NCBI RefSeq assembly: GCF_000003815.2
Contig: NC_049981.1
Span: 10,629,771-10,693,770, forward strand
Source: Branchiostoma floridae
Lineage: Eukaryota; Chordata; Leptocardii; Amphioxiformes; Branchiostomatidae
Reading direction: 5' to 3'
Length of the DNA: 64,000 bases
Made by a program: the position numbers and the translations under genes. The notes below the pieces were generated by a model. That model worked only from the letters and a program-made list of their open reading frames with translations. It made no database searches and had not been told where the DNA came from. Of this stretch, positions 24,779 to 37,000 are shown one piece after another. Each line of letters opens with the position of its first letter. The first letter of the stretch is position 1.

Positions 24779-27273
24779 CCTGTCGCGACCTTTAACGTGA
24801 TTCCTCTCCGTCGTTCCTGGACCAAATGGCCTGAAATTTGGCACAAGGGTACAGTGGGCTAATACCCAGACCCGTTTTTCTCATTTTTTTGATAGATACC
24901 TTTACAATGATTTTAGGGATGTTTTAAGGTCATTTTCTGGCCCGTCTGTATATTCATGTCTCCCGTGCCCAGGTATTACGTCCAGATGACTTGAAAGCTT
25001 GTATGATACTGCGTGAGATACTTATTAAAAGGACCCCGGTATTATTTTTGGCCAAACGTCACTTCAAAATCATTTAAAAGCCAATTTGGCGGGGTATCTA
25101 CGCATATTTTCACCGAGCTCGCGTTTCGCGCGTGTAACCATATATGGTCACGTTTGCACGTGCGTCCGTTGCACCATATATGGTTATGGACGTTTCCGCG
25201 CGTTACGTAAGCTGTTTACCTGCAGCTGTGCATTGTGGCTAATTGAATTTAGAAGGGAACCAATATGCGCCCGACACTTAGTGGAAGCGATGACCTGATT
25301 GGTCAGCTCGAGTACAGCCAATGAGGAAGGGTTTTTCAACTTAGCGGCTGGGAGTACATATATGTCGCCGGGAAGAAGTCCGTTAAAAGTAAGTGAAAAA
25401 TTGTACTGTTTATCTTAAAATTGGCAACAATACACAAACGCAGTAACAAATTTGGGTAACTTGTCGTCGTTATTGTGTAGTTTTTGTTTGATTTACCCAC
25501 GTTTAGAGTGTCTGGATAAGCGATACCGTAGCGTCAGAATGCCGCGGTAAGTGGGAGCGCATGCATGGAATATTGTTGCGCTTTGCAGTGACTGATGAGA
25601 CAGTACTAGTATTGTATCATCAAGCTTTATTGACACGACAAAAAGTACAGTCAATTTTGTATGGCCAACTTTAAACTGCAACGAAAAAAGAAAGAATACA
25701 GAGTATATCTTACAATTCTACTAATTAAACATTATGATATGATTCTACTAATTATCGGTGAAAAGTAGTGTACAGTAGTTCTCTTCCATAGTAACGTTAT
25801 ATGATAGTACAGATTTTCAAGGGCAAATCTACTAGTACAAACGTTACACTATGTTGTGAATTGTCCGTTCAGGTTGGTTGTACAAGAATATATGTAATCA
25901 GGTGTGGCTTTTTTTCTAATCAACAAACAAAAAGGATCTTCCTTTTACTCTGGGTGGCAGTACATGAAATTACACAAAGGAAATACTAATTATTGTATTC
26001 TATTCTATTTTCTACTGGAGGAAGAGGATACACCACCAGGACTGTTGTGCAGACAGGTGGGGTTGTGCCTTGATAGAGGGTGTCAATTTGACAGTGCTAA
26101 ATTCATTATTGGTCGGGTGCTCGAACTCAACTAATTCCACAAAGTCTGGCCTGTCAGAGAACACAATAGTCAACTGGCTACAAAGGTGGCATCAACAGAC
26201 ACCAAGGAGAGGATAGCAAAGTCACGTACAAGAAGTGTTACTGTGACAGAAACACCAGCTTTATGTATGATTAGGCTATTTGGGACAATATTGTAACTAT
26301 TAAACTAAGTGACAATTAGAGATATTATTATACCAACCATGAGTTCAAACATTGTATTTCATGACAGACATGAATAAGTTTTTATGACTTTTCAGACACC
26401 ACGTCATGGTATATGCTGTGTAATTTAGTAATGCACTGTACTACAGTTAACCAGAATAATTAGATAATCATAAACTGATTAGTTTATGTGGAAAATAAAT
26501 GGGACGTTAAGTTTATAACAGACGTATAATGACTGCAATTGCTGCATCCTTTTTTCAGACAAAAAGCATGCAAAAAATTTAGATATGCAAAACAGACTCC
26601 GTGCAAACATACAGTCGCTAATTAGCTTTGTTCATCAATATAATGTATTAGCTGATTAACTCTAAGTATAAAAACAGAATGCGATCCTTTTTGTCTGAAT
26701 ACAATGTGCATACATTTATATGTATTTGTAATGATAATGTAATTGCAGTGCAGCCATGATATCCAATTGGATTTTTTTTTAAATTGCACTTGGCTAAAAA
26801 CGGCTAATAAGCATATCTTGGTAAAGAGTTAAAAGTGTAGTACAGTTTGTTTGGAGAGGTCTGCTTGTATGAAGATTAGTTATGCTTGTGAAGATTAGTT
26901 ATGCTTGTGACAACCTTGAATAAGTGCACAAACGGAAATTTTCTACAGATGCAACACGCATAACGTGTTGCATCTGTAGAAAATTTCCGTTTGTGACATA
27001 ATTTTTTTTTCTGAACGTGTTGCATCTGTAGAAAATTTTCCGTTTGTGACATAATTTTTTTTTTCTTGAAGTAAAACGGTGCTTGCTTTGTTAATGTGTG
27101 AAACATTAGCATGTTGTGTGCGTGTTGTAATAAAGAAATAAAAGTTTGATTACCGTACAGTACTCACATTGGATTTTTCAAGTTCAATTTTGGAAAAGTC
27201 CATTTTTGCATAAAGGGGAGAGCGGAGTGAAAATAGCTGAATTTGCTCCTAAGCAAATACCGGCCTTTCTAGT
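24643..27273 (+). mobile_element. Helentron-like non-autonomous element, copy A
   Basis: Length 2.63 kb, no Rep/helicase reading frame. The 5' end TATTTTCACTCCGC (24643-24656) is the exact inverse of an internal subterminal motif GCGGAGTGAAAATA (27222-27235), an asymmetric inverted repeat. A hairpin ATTTGCTCCTAAGCAAAT (27241-27258), 10 nt, and CTAG (27269-27272) then follow. These are the diagnostic end features of Helentron/Helitron2-type elements, which insert between T and T without target duplication (established knowledge). Comparison with the intact repeat boundary AAGCTTGTTCTG shows insertion at TT with no duplication. The body has a (TTTC)n tract (24746-24778), the palindrome CCATATATGG twice (about 25139 and 25175), and an internal hairpin at 26933-26995. 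The short open frames it contains are mirrored in copy B and are not credible genes. The 5' terminal 38 bp are tandemly duplicated (24643-24719). Confidence 0.8.
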
Positions 27274-27560
27274 TCTGTTTGTATCCGTTGAGACTGAAAG
27301 GGTTAGGAAAAGTTAATGCGGTCCCTGCCCATCCTAAATCACATCATCCTACCGCTGGGCATGGTACTGTGGAAGCAATGAGATTCGTAACCCACGAATT
27401 AGAAGTCAATTCTGCCTATTTCCACCGAGATTGTAAGGGGCAGCAATAAAGGCCAAATATACCGTCCATGTCCCTGCTAGAACGTATTACCCTCCCACTG
27501 GCTACGGCAATATTGCAATCTGAGAAACGCGCTTCGTGACTCACGTATGTTCTACTGGTT
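27274..27560. repeat. Tandem-repeat DNA resuming after element A
   Basis: Starts TTCTGTTTGTATCCGTTGAG, the continuation of the unit broken at 24642. A more diverged unit starts near 27410 (AATTCTGCCTATTTCCACCG). This shows that the element to the left is an insertion into a pre-existing array. Confidence 0.7.
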
Positions 27561-28185
27561 TGGTATGACTATGGGGGCTAGAAAAGTTCAGCGATGGGTC
27601 AAAGTTAAAGTTACCTCTTCCTTGCAAACTTTACCTACAAAACCAATAATCAATGTAAAACTCGTCAGGACTTGAAAACATGCACTCGTCAAGTCGTGTG
27701 AGGATTGGACCAAACAACTCAAACCTGTCACACGCCAACATAGGCTAACGTCACGTTTCCAAACCGAGGCCCGGCAGGACTGTTTGTGGAAACGAAAAAT
27801 ATAAATGTATATTAACGTTACGTAAAGATAATATACACAAATAATGCCCACGACTACTGTCTTTACGTCTCGTGAAGTTTTGTGTCTTTAATATCATACT
27901 TAGTACTTTTCGTTCCCTAAAGCTGCCCGGCCGGGCCCCGGTTTGGACATGTGAAGTTAGTCCTGTCACTGATCCCTGATAACCGGAAGCGGAAGATAGA
28001 CTCCTCGACACCCCTTACTGTACCACAGTGTGTGTATGTGTTCAAGACCTCCTGCATTCATATCACCTCAATATTCTACCCTATAAAATACTCAGACTCA
28101 GCTACTACCCTTGCATGTAAAACACGACTTAAACACTTGCCGTACGCCAGACAGAACCGCGCCAATTTTACCTGTTTGCCCTTGG

Positions 28186-29229
28186 AGTAAGCCCTCTGCC
28201 CTTGGTGTTGTAGCGGATTCATCTACCTTGGCTTCTATTTTTAAGAGCAAATGATTTCCCCGTAACAAACGCAAACATCGTTACCTGGATAACCTTGGAC
28301 TAAGCCGCTCGCTCTTCGCGTTGTTGCACCTGGGATTACGTGATTATAATGAGTTTCTGGCGGGTTTTAAAATACCTATTTAGGGTCCTATATCTAAGGC
28401 AAGTGAAACGACACCCCGAATGCGAAACTAACTGCCCATCATTGCCATTTTAATATTCCTCTAAGCCGTTTGCCCTTTGTGTTGTTGAACCTATGAATTT
28501 CGTGAAATTGAGGGAGGTTTCTTGCAGGTTTTGATATCTACTTAGAGACACTTCCCATGCTGAATCAAATGCGAAACCAACTGCCAATCATTGCCTGTGT
28601 ATCACTTGCCTCTAAGCCGTTTTCATTTTGCGTTGTTAACCTAGGAATTACGCGAGAATTGAGGAGGTTTCTTGCAGGTTTTGAAAACCACTTAGAGTCT
28701 TATATTCAAGGCAAGTGAAACAGCACTTCTCTTACCAATGCAAAACCAACTGCCCAACATTGCCTGTGTAACTTTGGCCTCTAAGCCACTTGGCCTTTGC
28801 GGTGTTAAACCTATAAGTTACTTGAGAATTGGGGAGATTTCTTGCAGGTTTCGAAGGCAATTCGAATCCTTTTGAAGGCAACTCAAAAGACATGTTCCAC
28901 ACTGAATGCTAAACCAACTGCCCATCATTGCCTTTGTAACTTTAGCTTCTAAGCCGTATGCCCTTTACATTGTTGAACCTATGAATTACGTGAGAATTGG
29001 CGAGCTTTCTTGCAGGTTTTGATACCTACTTAGAGTCGATATTTAAGGCAATGGAAACGACGCTCCCGAGCTAAATGCGAAATAATTTGTCCAGGATAAC
29101 CTAAGCATCCTTGGCTTGTAAGTCGTATACCCTTTGTGTTGTTGAACCTATGAATTACGTGAGAATTCAAGTTCCTTTTGAATTTGAATACATACTTATA
29201 GAGTTCTTTATTTAAGGCATGCAAGTGAA
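28186..29229. repeat. Degenerate 150-170 bp tandem array between the two Helentron-like copies
   Basis: The phrase CTAAGCCG...TTGTTGAACCTATGAATTACGTG recurs near 28300, 28461, 28612, 28781, 28949 and 29118 (spacings about 161, 151, 169, 168, 169), with a weaker first unit near 28186. Each unit also carries TTTCTTGCAGGTTTTGA, ATTTAAGGCAAGTGAAAC and AACTGCCCATCATTGCC in the same order. The array has no open frame. Its right edge is cut by element B in the middle of the AAGGC..AAGTGAAAC motif. Confidence 0.8.
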
Positions 29230-31669
29230 ACTAGAAAGGCCGGTATTTGCTTAGGAGCAAATTCAGCTATTTTCACTCCGCTCTCCCCTTTATGCAAAAA
29301 TGGACTTTTCCAAAATTGAACTTGAAAAATCCAATGTGAGTACTGTACGGTAATCAAACTTTTATTTCTTTATTACAACACGCACACAACATGCTAATGT
29401 TTCACACATTAACAAAGCAAGCACCGTTTTACTTCAAGAAAAAAAAAATTATGTCACAAACGGAAATTTTCTACAGATGCAACACGTTATGCGTGTTGCA
29501 TCTGTAGAAAATTTCCGTTTGTGCACTTATTCAAGGTTGTCACAAGCATAACTAATCTTCACAAGCATAACTAATCTTCATACAAGCAGACCTCTCCAAA
29601 CAAACTGTACTACACTTTTAACTCTTTACCAAGATATGCTTATTAGCCGTTTTTAGCCAAGTGCAATTTAAAAAAAAATCCAATTGGATATCATGGCTGC
29701 ACTGCAATTACATTATCATTACAAATACATATAAATGTATGCACATTGTATTCAGACAAAAAGGATCGCATTCTGTTTTTATACTTAGAGTTAATCAGCT
29801 AATACATTATATTGATGAACAAAGCTAATTAGCGACTGTATGTTTGCACGGAGTCTGTTTTGCATATCTAAATTTTTTGCATGCTTTTTGTCTGAAAAAA
29901 GGATGCAGCAATTGCAGTTGTTATACGTCTGTTATAAACTTAACGTCCCATTTATTTTCCACATAAACTAATCAGTTTATGATTATCTAATTATTCTGGT
30001 TAACTGTAGTACAGTGCATTACTAAATTACACAGCATATACCATGACGTGGTGTCTGAAAAGTCATAAAAACTTATTCATGTCTGTCATGAAATACAATG
30101 TTTGAACTCATGGTTGGTATAATAATATCTCTAATTGTCACTTAGTTTAATAGTTACAATATTGTCCCAAATAGCCTAATCATACATAAAGCTGGTGTTT
30201 CTGTCACAGTAACACTTCTTGTACGTGACTTTGCTATCCTCTCCTTGGTGTCTGTTGATGCCACCTTTGTAGCCAGTTGACTATTGTGTTCTCTGACAAA
30301 CCAGACTTTGTGGAATTAGTTGAGTTCGAGCACCCGACCAATAATGAATTTAGCACTGTCACATTGACACCCTCTATCAAGGCACAACCCCACCTGTCTG
30401 CACAACAGTCCTGGTGGTGTATCCTCTTCCTCCAGTAGAAAATAGAATAGAATACAATAATTAGTATTTCCTTTGTGTAATTTCATGTACTGCCACCCAG
30501 AGTAAAAGGAAGATCCTTTTTGTTTGTTGATTAGAAAAAAAGCCACACCTGATTACATATATTCTTGTACAACCAACCTGAATGGACAATTCACAACATA
30601 GTGTAACGTTTGTACTAGTAGATTTGCCCTTGAAAATCTGTACTATCATATAACGTTACTATGGAAGAGAACTACTGTACACTTTTCACCGATAATTAGT
30701 AAAATCATATCATAATGTTTAATTAGTAGAATTGTAAGATATACTCTGTATTCTTTCTTTTTTCGTTGCAGTTTAAAGTTGGCCATACAAAATTGACTGT
30801 ACTTTTTGTCGTGTCAATAAAGCTTGATGATACAATACTAGTACTGTCTCATCAGTCACTGCAAAGCGCAACAATATTCCATGCATGCGCTCCCACTTAC
30901 CGCGGCATTCTGACGCTACGGTATCGCTTATCCAGACACTCTAAACGTGGGTAAATCAAACAAAAACTACACAATAACGACGACAAGTTACCCAAATTTG
31001 TTACTGCGTTTGTGTATTGTTGCCAATTTTAAGATAAACAGTACAATTTTTCACTTACTTTTAACGGACTTCTTCCCGGCGACATATATGTACTCCCAGC
31101 CGCTAAGTTGAAAAACCCTTCCTCATTGGCTGTACTCGAGCTGACCAATCAGGTCATCGCTTCCACTAAGTGTCGGGCGCATATTGGTTCCCTTCTAAAT
31201 TCAATTAGCCACAATGCACAGCTGCAGGTAAACAGCTTACGTAACGCGCGGAAACGTCCATAACCATATATGGTGCAACGGACGCACGTGCAAACGTGAC
31301 CATATATGGTTACACGCGCGAAACGCGAGCTCGGTGAAAATATGCGTAGATACCCCGCCAAATTGGCTTTTAAATGATTTTGAAGTGACGTTTGGCCAAA
31401 AATAATACCGGGGTCCTTTTAATAAGTATCTCACGCAGTATCATACCAACTTTCAAGTCATCTGGACGTAATACCTGGGCACGGGAGACATGAATATACA
31501 GCCGGGCCAGAAAATGACCTTAAAACATCCCTAAAATCATTGTAAAGGTATCTATAAAAAAAAATGAGAAAAACGGGTCTGGGTATTGGCCCACTATACC
31601 CTTGTGCCAAATTTCAGGCCATTTGGTCTAGGAACGACGGAGAAGAATCACTTTAAAGGTCGCGACAGG

Positions 31670-31700
<31 letters not shown>

Positions 31701-31762
31701 AGAAACCGTATGAAAACAATATTTTCACTCGAAGCGTACCTACGGTACGCGGAGTGAAAATA
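29230..31762 (-). mobile_element. Helentron-like non-autonomous element, copy B (inverted)
   Basis: Near-identical reverse complement of copy A (2.53 kb). Encoded open frames of 62-76 codons in A and B differ by one residue or none. The 3' end is on the left: CTAG (rev. 29231-29234), hairpin ATTTGCTTAGGAGCAAAT (29245-29262), then the subterminal motif. The 5' end is on the right: palindrome and GAGTGAAAATA ending at 31762. It is about 98 bp shorter than A because it lacks A's 38-bp terminal duplication and a ~57-bp duplication of the GTTGCATCTGTAGAAAATT segment. Copies A and B face tail-to-tail across a 1.95-kb spacer. Confidence 0.8.
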
Positions 31763-32045
31763 ACAAGGAGTATGAAGTCATCTTGCAATGGCTTTTTTCC
31801 TTCATTTTTACCGCGGAATGAAACTTTTGATACATCTTGAGTCTTGACCAGAACATTTGTAACGTTTAACAATCTAAAGCAAGCAATATAAAGCGGGTAT
31901 CTAACGTTAGACCTTTGCATGATACTACGTTTTGCATGATATTCCATTATGAATTCAAGGGTAAATCAAATTCACTTCAGAGCGAAGCGTTGACGCTGCC
32001 GCCCATGTAACGTTACAGCCCTCAAGTGGAAAGAGCCCGGGGTTC

Positions 32046-32222
32046 TTAGTAACTAGACACGACGCCTTGTCGTCCAGTGGCTCCCTGTTCGCCCTTGGCC
32101 CCGGCCGGCGCCAACACGGTGATGTTCTGACTGTTGTTCAACTGGCGGGAACAGGAGTCCTCATGAACCTCTGACGTCACAACAGACACCAACAGAAGGC
32201 TCACCAACGCTTTGACGTCCAT
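32046..32222 (-). CDS. Orphan first exon of a secreted collagen-like protein (partial)
   Basis: From the ATG at 32222 (minus) the frame reads MDVKALVSLLLVSVVTSEV, a typical signal peptide, then a Cys-containing linker with one N-glycosylation site (NSQNIT), then four Gly-X-Y triplets (GAKGEQGATGRQG). This layout is like the first exon of collectin-, C1q- or other collagen-stalk lectins. The frame closes shortly after without a convincing GT donor. A longer in-frame start exists upstream, but the signal peptide supports this Met. No matching downstream exon (lectin or C1q head) was seen to the left, where Helentron-like copy B begins only ~280 bp away. It may be a gene fragment, or a gene whose other exons are far away. 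Confidence 0.5.
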   Translation of the reverse strand: MDVKALVSLLLVSVVTSEVHEDSCSRQLNNSQNITVLAPAGAKGEQGATGRQGVVSSY

Positions 32223-32616
32223 TTTAACAACGCCTCTGTAGAGGAGCCAATATCGGAGATATTTCAGGTGATGAACACTGGTTAACGCGTACTCAGGCAA
32301 GTGTCTGCCTCTTGCCCCTGGCCCTTTAAGTTTTACTGGACCAACTGCACGTTCGTCGGAAATGTTTTCCGGTCTTAGTGAGACTCGCTTTCTTTTATTT
32401 TTTTTACAGCAAGATAAATGTACTTTAAGTAAAAAGGTGTTGATCGGACAACTGACGCACTTTGGCAACTTTTTATCAATAAATCGACTACAATCATGTC
32501 ACTTTCTCGTCTAACTGCTTTAAAATGTTGATGTATATCATAAGGGGTTGAAAAGTGCATTCAAAGTCTAGCGTTATGTTTTTGGGTAGCCTAGGTAAGA
32601 AGCTATTGAGTCTGTG

Positions 32617-32790
32617 GACTCGTGTGGTGTAACGGTATGGTGTTTACCCACAGAATCTAGGGGTCCTGGGTTCATATCCTGTTATGTCACCGATATCGCG
32701 ATCTTGTGCCCTTGAAAAAGCCCTTAACGTGACCCTCCTCACCTAGCAGGCATCCGTCCATCTCGAAATATGAGGTAGGTAGGTAGCACT
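32617..32790 (+). mobile_element. tRNA-like SINE fragment
   Basis: Starts with GGTGTAACGGTATGGTG (A-box-like), then CCTGGGTTCATATCCTG (B-box-like), then TCTTGTGCCCTTGAAAAAGC, which resembles the TCTTGTGCCCTTGGGAAAGG stretch of the SINEs above. No acceptor-stem pairing, so not a functional tRNA gene. Confidence 0.55.
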
Positions 32791-34054
32791 CTCTGAGCAT
32801 ATGAGCATATGTACATAGCTTTGGTTAAGTCGGCTTTACAATTCATGCGAATTCAAGTTTTTGTGAGAGAATTTTGATTCATGATGAGATATATAACGTT
32901 AAAAGTTGTGAATGAGTTTTTGTCTGTGATATGAACTTAGTCGTAGTCCATCTAGCGTGCCCCTTATAAACTGCAGGTTACGCTATCGTAGGGTCTATGT
33001 TTACATGTACAACAGTATGTGTGCAATCGAGTGGCACAAATTTAAACATGGGCAGTATGCAGGTGTACAGTGATAGGTAGTCACCATACAGCCTCACTGT
33101 TGTGTCTACGCCATGCGTACCCAGGCACCAAAATATCCCCAACAGTCATAGCCTAGGTGTCAGACTGCTTCCAGGATCTACGCAGGCTAGGCCAGCTCGT
33201 CGGATCTATGCTAGGTCCAACATGAAATTTTATCGTGACATGGTCCAACCCAGGTGGAATTTTTGCTAAAAATTCTTTGGGGCATGTTGCCCTTAGAGCC
33301 AAAGACGACCTGTGTAGGCCCTGAACAGTCTGGCATCCAGGCTAAACAGGCACGAACAAGAGAGGTTTGCCCAAGTGTACGTTTTCGTTCCGGCAAAATA
33401 TAAAAACGTTACACATTCCAGTTTTATTTAGCACGGGGCTATACAGATACGTACGTGCAGTACCCATGTTCGCTGTACATGTACCGAGAAAATTCTGGGT
33501 ATGTTTTTGAAAACAGAATGAACATTGGGCAGTGCAAGGCTTGGTCCTGTGGATCTTTCCACAATTATATATGTAAGTTGTACCCTCAAATAAGAGGTTG
33601 GTGGGGAAGCTTGTCACCTTTTCCCCATATGCTTCGCGTTTTCTGATGCCAGCACTGCACATGGAGAGAAAACAGGGTATGCAATCTCCCCTACCAACCT
33701 CTGCTTGGAAAGTATGTCAGTCGAACTTCCGACCTTCCTGGCCATAGGTTGGGTTGCAAACTAGTGAACCACAGACGCGGTAGGGGGCCGTCCCCCTAGG
33801 CCAAGTTTGTGCAAATTTTACGCCTCAATGGAATTCTCTCCCTTGCTGCGTTTACAAGGGCAGGACTAGAGTTACTCAAGTGCGCTCTTCACGCATAAAT
33901 AGACGGGATTATGCTGGAACTAAACCCCTTCTAGCAACGGAGAAACTGCCCAAGCTAGTGACGGCTGTTTACACATTCTGTCATTTTCTGAGCTAAAACT
34001 TCAACTAACACAACGCTTCTCGGTAGAGTCGGTGTAAAATCTTTTGATTCAACC
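32791..34054. other. Non-coding DNA upstream of the LRRC71-like first exon
   Basis: No supported gene. Holds short unrecognised repeats and the presumptive promoter region for exon 1A (34055). No TATA box at an obvious position; an AGCAAC half-site at about 33931 could be an RFX half-site but is too short to call. Confidence 0.35.
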
Positions 34055-37000
34055 ATGGATCAGAAACGCGGAGCGGACAAATTCCGCAGGTAAGCATACA
34101 TGGACTAATTTTACGATGATATGGCGTTATGATGAGATTCCCTTTTTTTTACCGTAAAATGTTACAAGTGTTATTTCCAAGTCGGATGAACTTCTTACCT
34201 CCGGTAAGGAGACCAGTGACCTCCGACAGGAGGGCTGTTTTTGCGTTTGTGTGTTTGCAGCTATAACTCAAGATGTTTTTCAAGGTCGGTTTGTTTGGCA
34301 TTCCCCACGAAATGTCCCCATCTTGAAGGTAGTGTGGTTCATTATCAGTCCATAAAACCAACCGTCGTTTGCCTAAAGGGTAGCCTTAAAAGTTATACAA
34401 GCTGGGGGCGAGTAGCTACCGGCTGGTAAAGATGGTATGTACCGTTTTCTTGAGACATCAAAGTACAAAATAGAAAGCCCGATAAAAACGACTAAAAACG
34501 TTGCAAAACTGCCAGAGCCTAACCTCTGCCTGGAAAGTAAATAGTTGGTAACTGGGAGACCCCGTTCAATCCTGGGTTAGGGCATCTTGGTTGGGGCTGC
34601 AGCCGTCTTTCTGGAGGGACGTTAAATGGGGGAGGGGCCCGTATTTGAGGGGGTGCCTCGATCGCACGTTAAAGTGTACGTATACGTAAGGGCAAGCAAC
34701 CCCTCCATATAAAAATATACCCTGCTACAGAAACAATAAAAAAACTTGCTGTCCCATGTGTGTCGCTAGGTATTGCAATGGTTTGAGCGAACTGTTGTTT
34801 AATAACACGAAGTCAGACAACTACAGCGGCCGGGATTGGGGGACATTAAACTTGATCCCACAATTCCTTAGGAGAGCGGACAGACAATTCCTTTCGTTTA
34901 GTTACTCACCAGATCAGAGATCACCAGAAAGCCGAACAAAATGGAGAGAATGGAAGAGTGTCTCGAGCCTTGTCCACCTAAAATGGGAAAGCCTACCACC
35001 AGTTTTAGACGAAGCCACATAAACTTCAGGACGGCAGCAAAAATTGTTTGGTGAGCTCATTTCTTTTCAGCATCAAGGGCTAGTTCACGTTCGTCTTACG
35101 ATCGTCGCACGATCGATCGCAAACCCTGATGGAATTTTTGGCGATAGTCCTGCCTTTGTCGTATACCCATGTCACATTTGGCGAAAATCGATCGGACGAC
35201 GATTCTGCGGCAATCGCCCGAGCCTCGCTTATAATAATAACTTTATTGTACAACAATTGTACAAGGTACAAAGTATGGCTTATATGTGACAGGGGCGGTT
35301 TTTAGGTGAAAAATACGTGCAACCCTCTGTCGATTTTAGATTAAAAGGAAATTTATATTTGTGTGCGATACGTCCCAAGATCGTGGATAATGTGACAGGG
35401 GTAGTACATAACTCACCTGTTTTGTTACGGAAAGCGCTTCCTTGGATCCTTGTAAGTGTTTGAGTCTGTCACAGACATAATGTCTTTTGGGGCATCATTA
35501 TCAAAATTGCAAGATGGCCTACTACGAGTATGACCACCCCGTTAACAGCCAGTTTGATTACAACTACTACTACTACTATCCGTATGATTAGAAAGCAGGT
35601 AAAGGGATAGTGATACAATACAGTATAACAAAGTAAAAACTGAAATGCATGCGGACAATTATTTTTTTTCAATGTCAAACGGTTTGGCTAATTTTGTGTA
35701 CGGTGGTTACAAGTCTATGGACTCATTTATCATTCATTAGATAATTAGATAGGATAGGCAGTCTGGAAATTATGACTCTACTGCCTACCAAAAAATACAG
35801 GCTAGGGTCAGCAGGTTTTTCTATGGTAGGTCGGGAAACAGGAAATACAACGTTTTCCTGGCCTCTGGGTTTAACCTTCATCGATGAAATAAACTTTGTT
35901 ACTTGTAATATAAAGCTTTTAGTAGATTAAATTTTGCATTCAGGAAGAATAAACAAACTATCGTCTTGCTTCTATGCGCGCGCATTCAAGACTTAGTCTC
36001 CAATTCAGTTCGTGAAGTAAGAGGAATTACGTTGAAGGGTTTGCATTTCTTCAGCTTAACCAAGCACTTCCTTCTAATCTAGGTTATCCTCAAGCAATTA
36101 GGAGTCGAAGTATAAGCGAACAAACATAAGAGCACCTGTAGGAGTGACAATATTTGCGTACCGTCACACGTTCTCAAACATTCAAGATATTTTTCTAGCC
36201 CCTCTAGTGTACCTTATTGTTACCCTAACGGCGTATAGTTCTACTGGCAAACATTAAACTCAAAAGCCTTTTTGTCTCGCATAAAGCAACCACGTTATGA
36301 ATGTTCTATCAATGTTTCCAAGTGACGGGTATATAGTTACGATTTGTTTCAAGCCTTGGCCATTACATAGTCGGATGATAGAGAAAGCGGAACAGGTTTT
36401 AAAGTGGCTGACAAGTTTTCATTTTTTTCTGAGTTGGTCACCAGTTGGAACTTGACAAGTAATAAGTACAGGGTGTTTGAAGAGCTGTAGCACAGATCGT
36501 TAGTTATCGGTTGGGGTAGAAGTCTCGTTGGCTCAAGTGAAGTTTCTACACTTCGCGGTACAGTGGAGATATACTGTAGCAAGATGGCCGATCGCCTAGG
36601 AACGGAGTTAAAGGGGAAGTCGCGGTTTCGGAGGTAGGATTGGGTTGTTGTTTTGTTGTTGTTGATGATGTGATGTCAAATTTTCCTCGTTCAAGCGTTT
36701 TGAAGCTTAAATTCCTTTACGATCTGTGCCCTTTTCAAAGTGCGCAATGAAATACTGCAAACATGCCAAAAATATGCATGTACGCCAGTTAGCCTTTTCG
36801 TCTATTAACGTTACAGTGTTTTTGAAATTGTTGTTGAAATTTTTCACTTTTTTGGCTGAATGGAATAACAAGCAATTTTGAGGTTCTATTCATGACATTG
36901 GTCAAAGCCAATTTTTTTTCAATCCGTTTATTTCATGTTTAGCCATATGGCAATCACTGAGTATTGCTTTTCAACAACAGGGCATAGAGCACATAATTTA

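Noticed and set aside
25013-31434. Mirrored open frames of 60-76 codons in the two inverted arms
   Set aside because: They are mirrored because the Helentron-like elements are duplicated. None has recognisable domains, and several overlap each other on both strands.
24640-31770. A single large fold-back or LTR-type element spanning both arms
   Set aside because: The spacer is ordinary tandem-repeat DNA that continues from outside the left arm, and each arm has its own complete 5' and 3' ends; two separate insertions explain it better.
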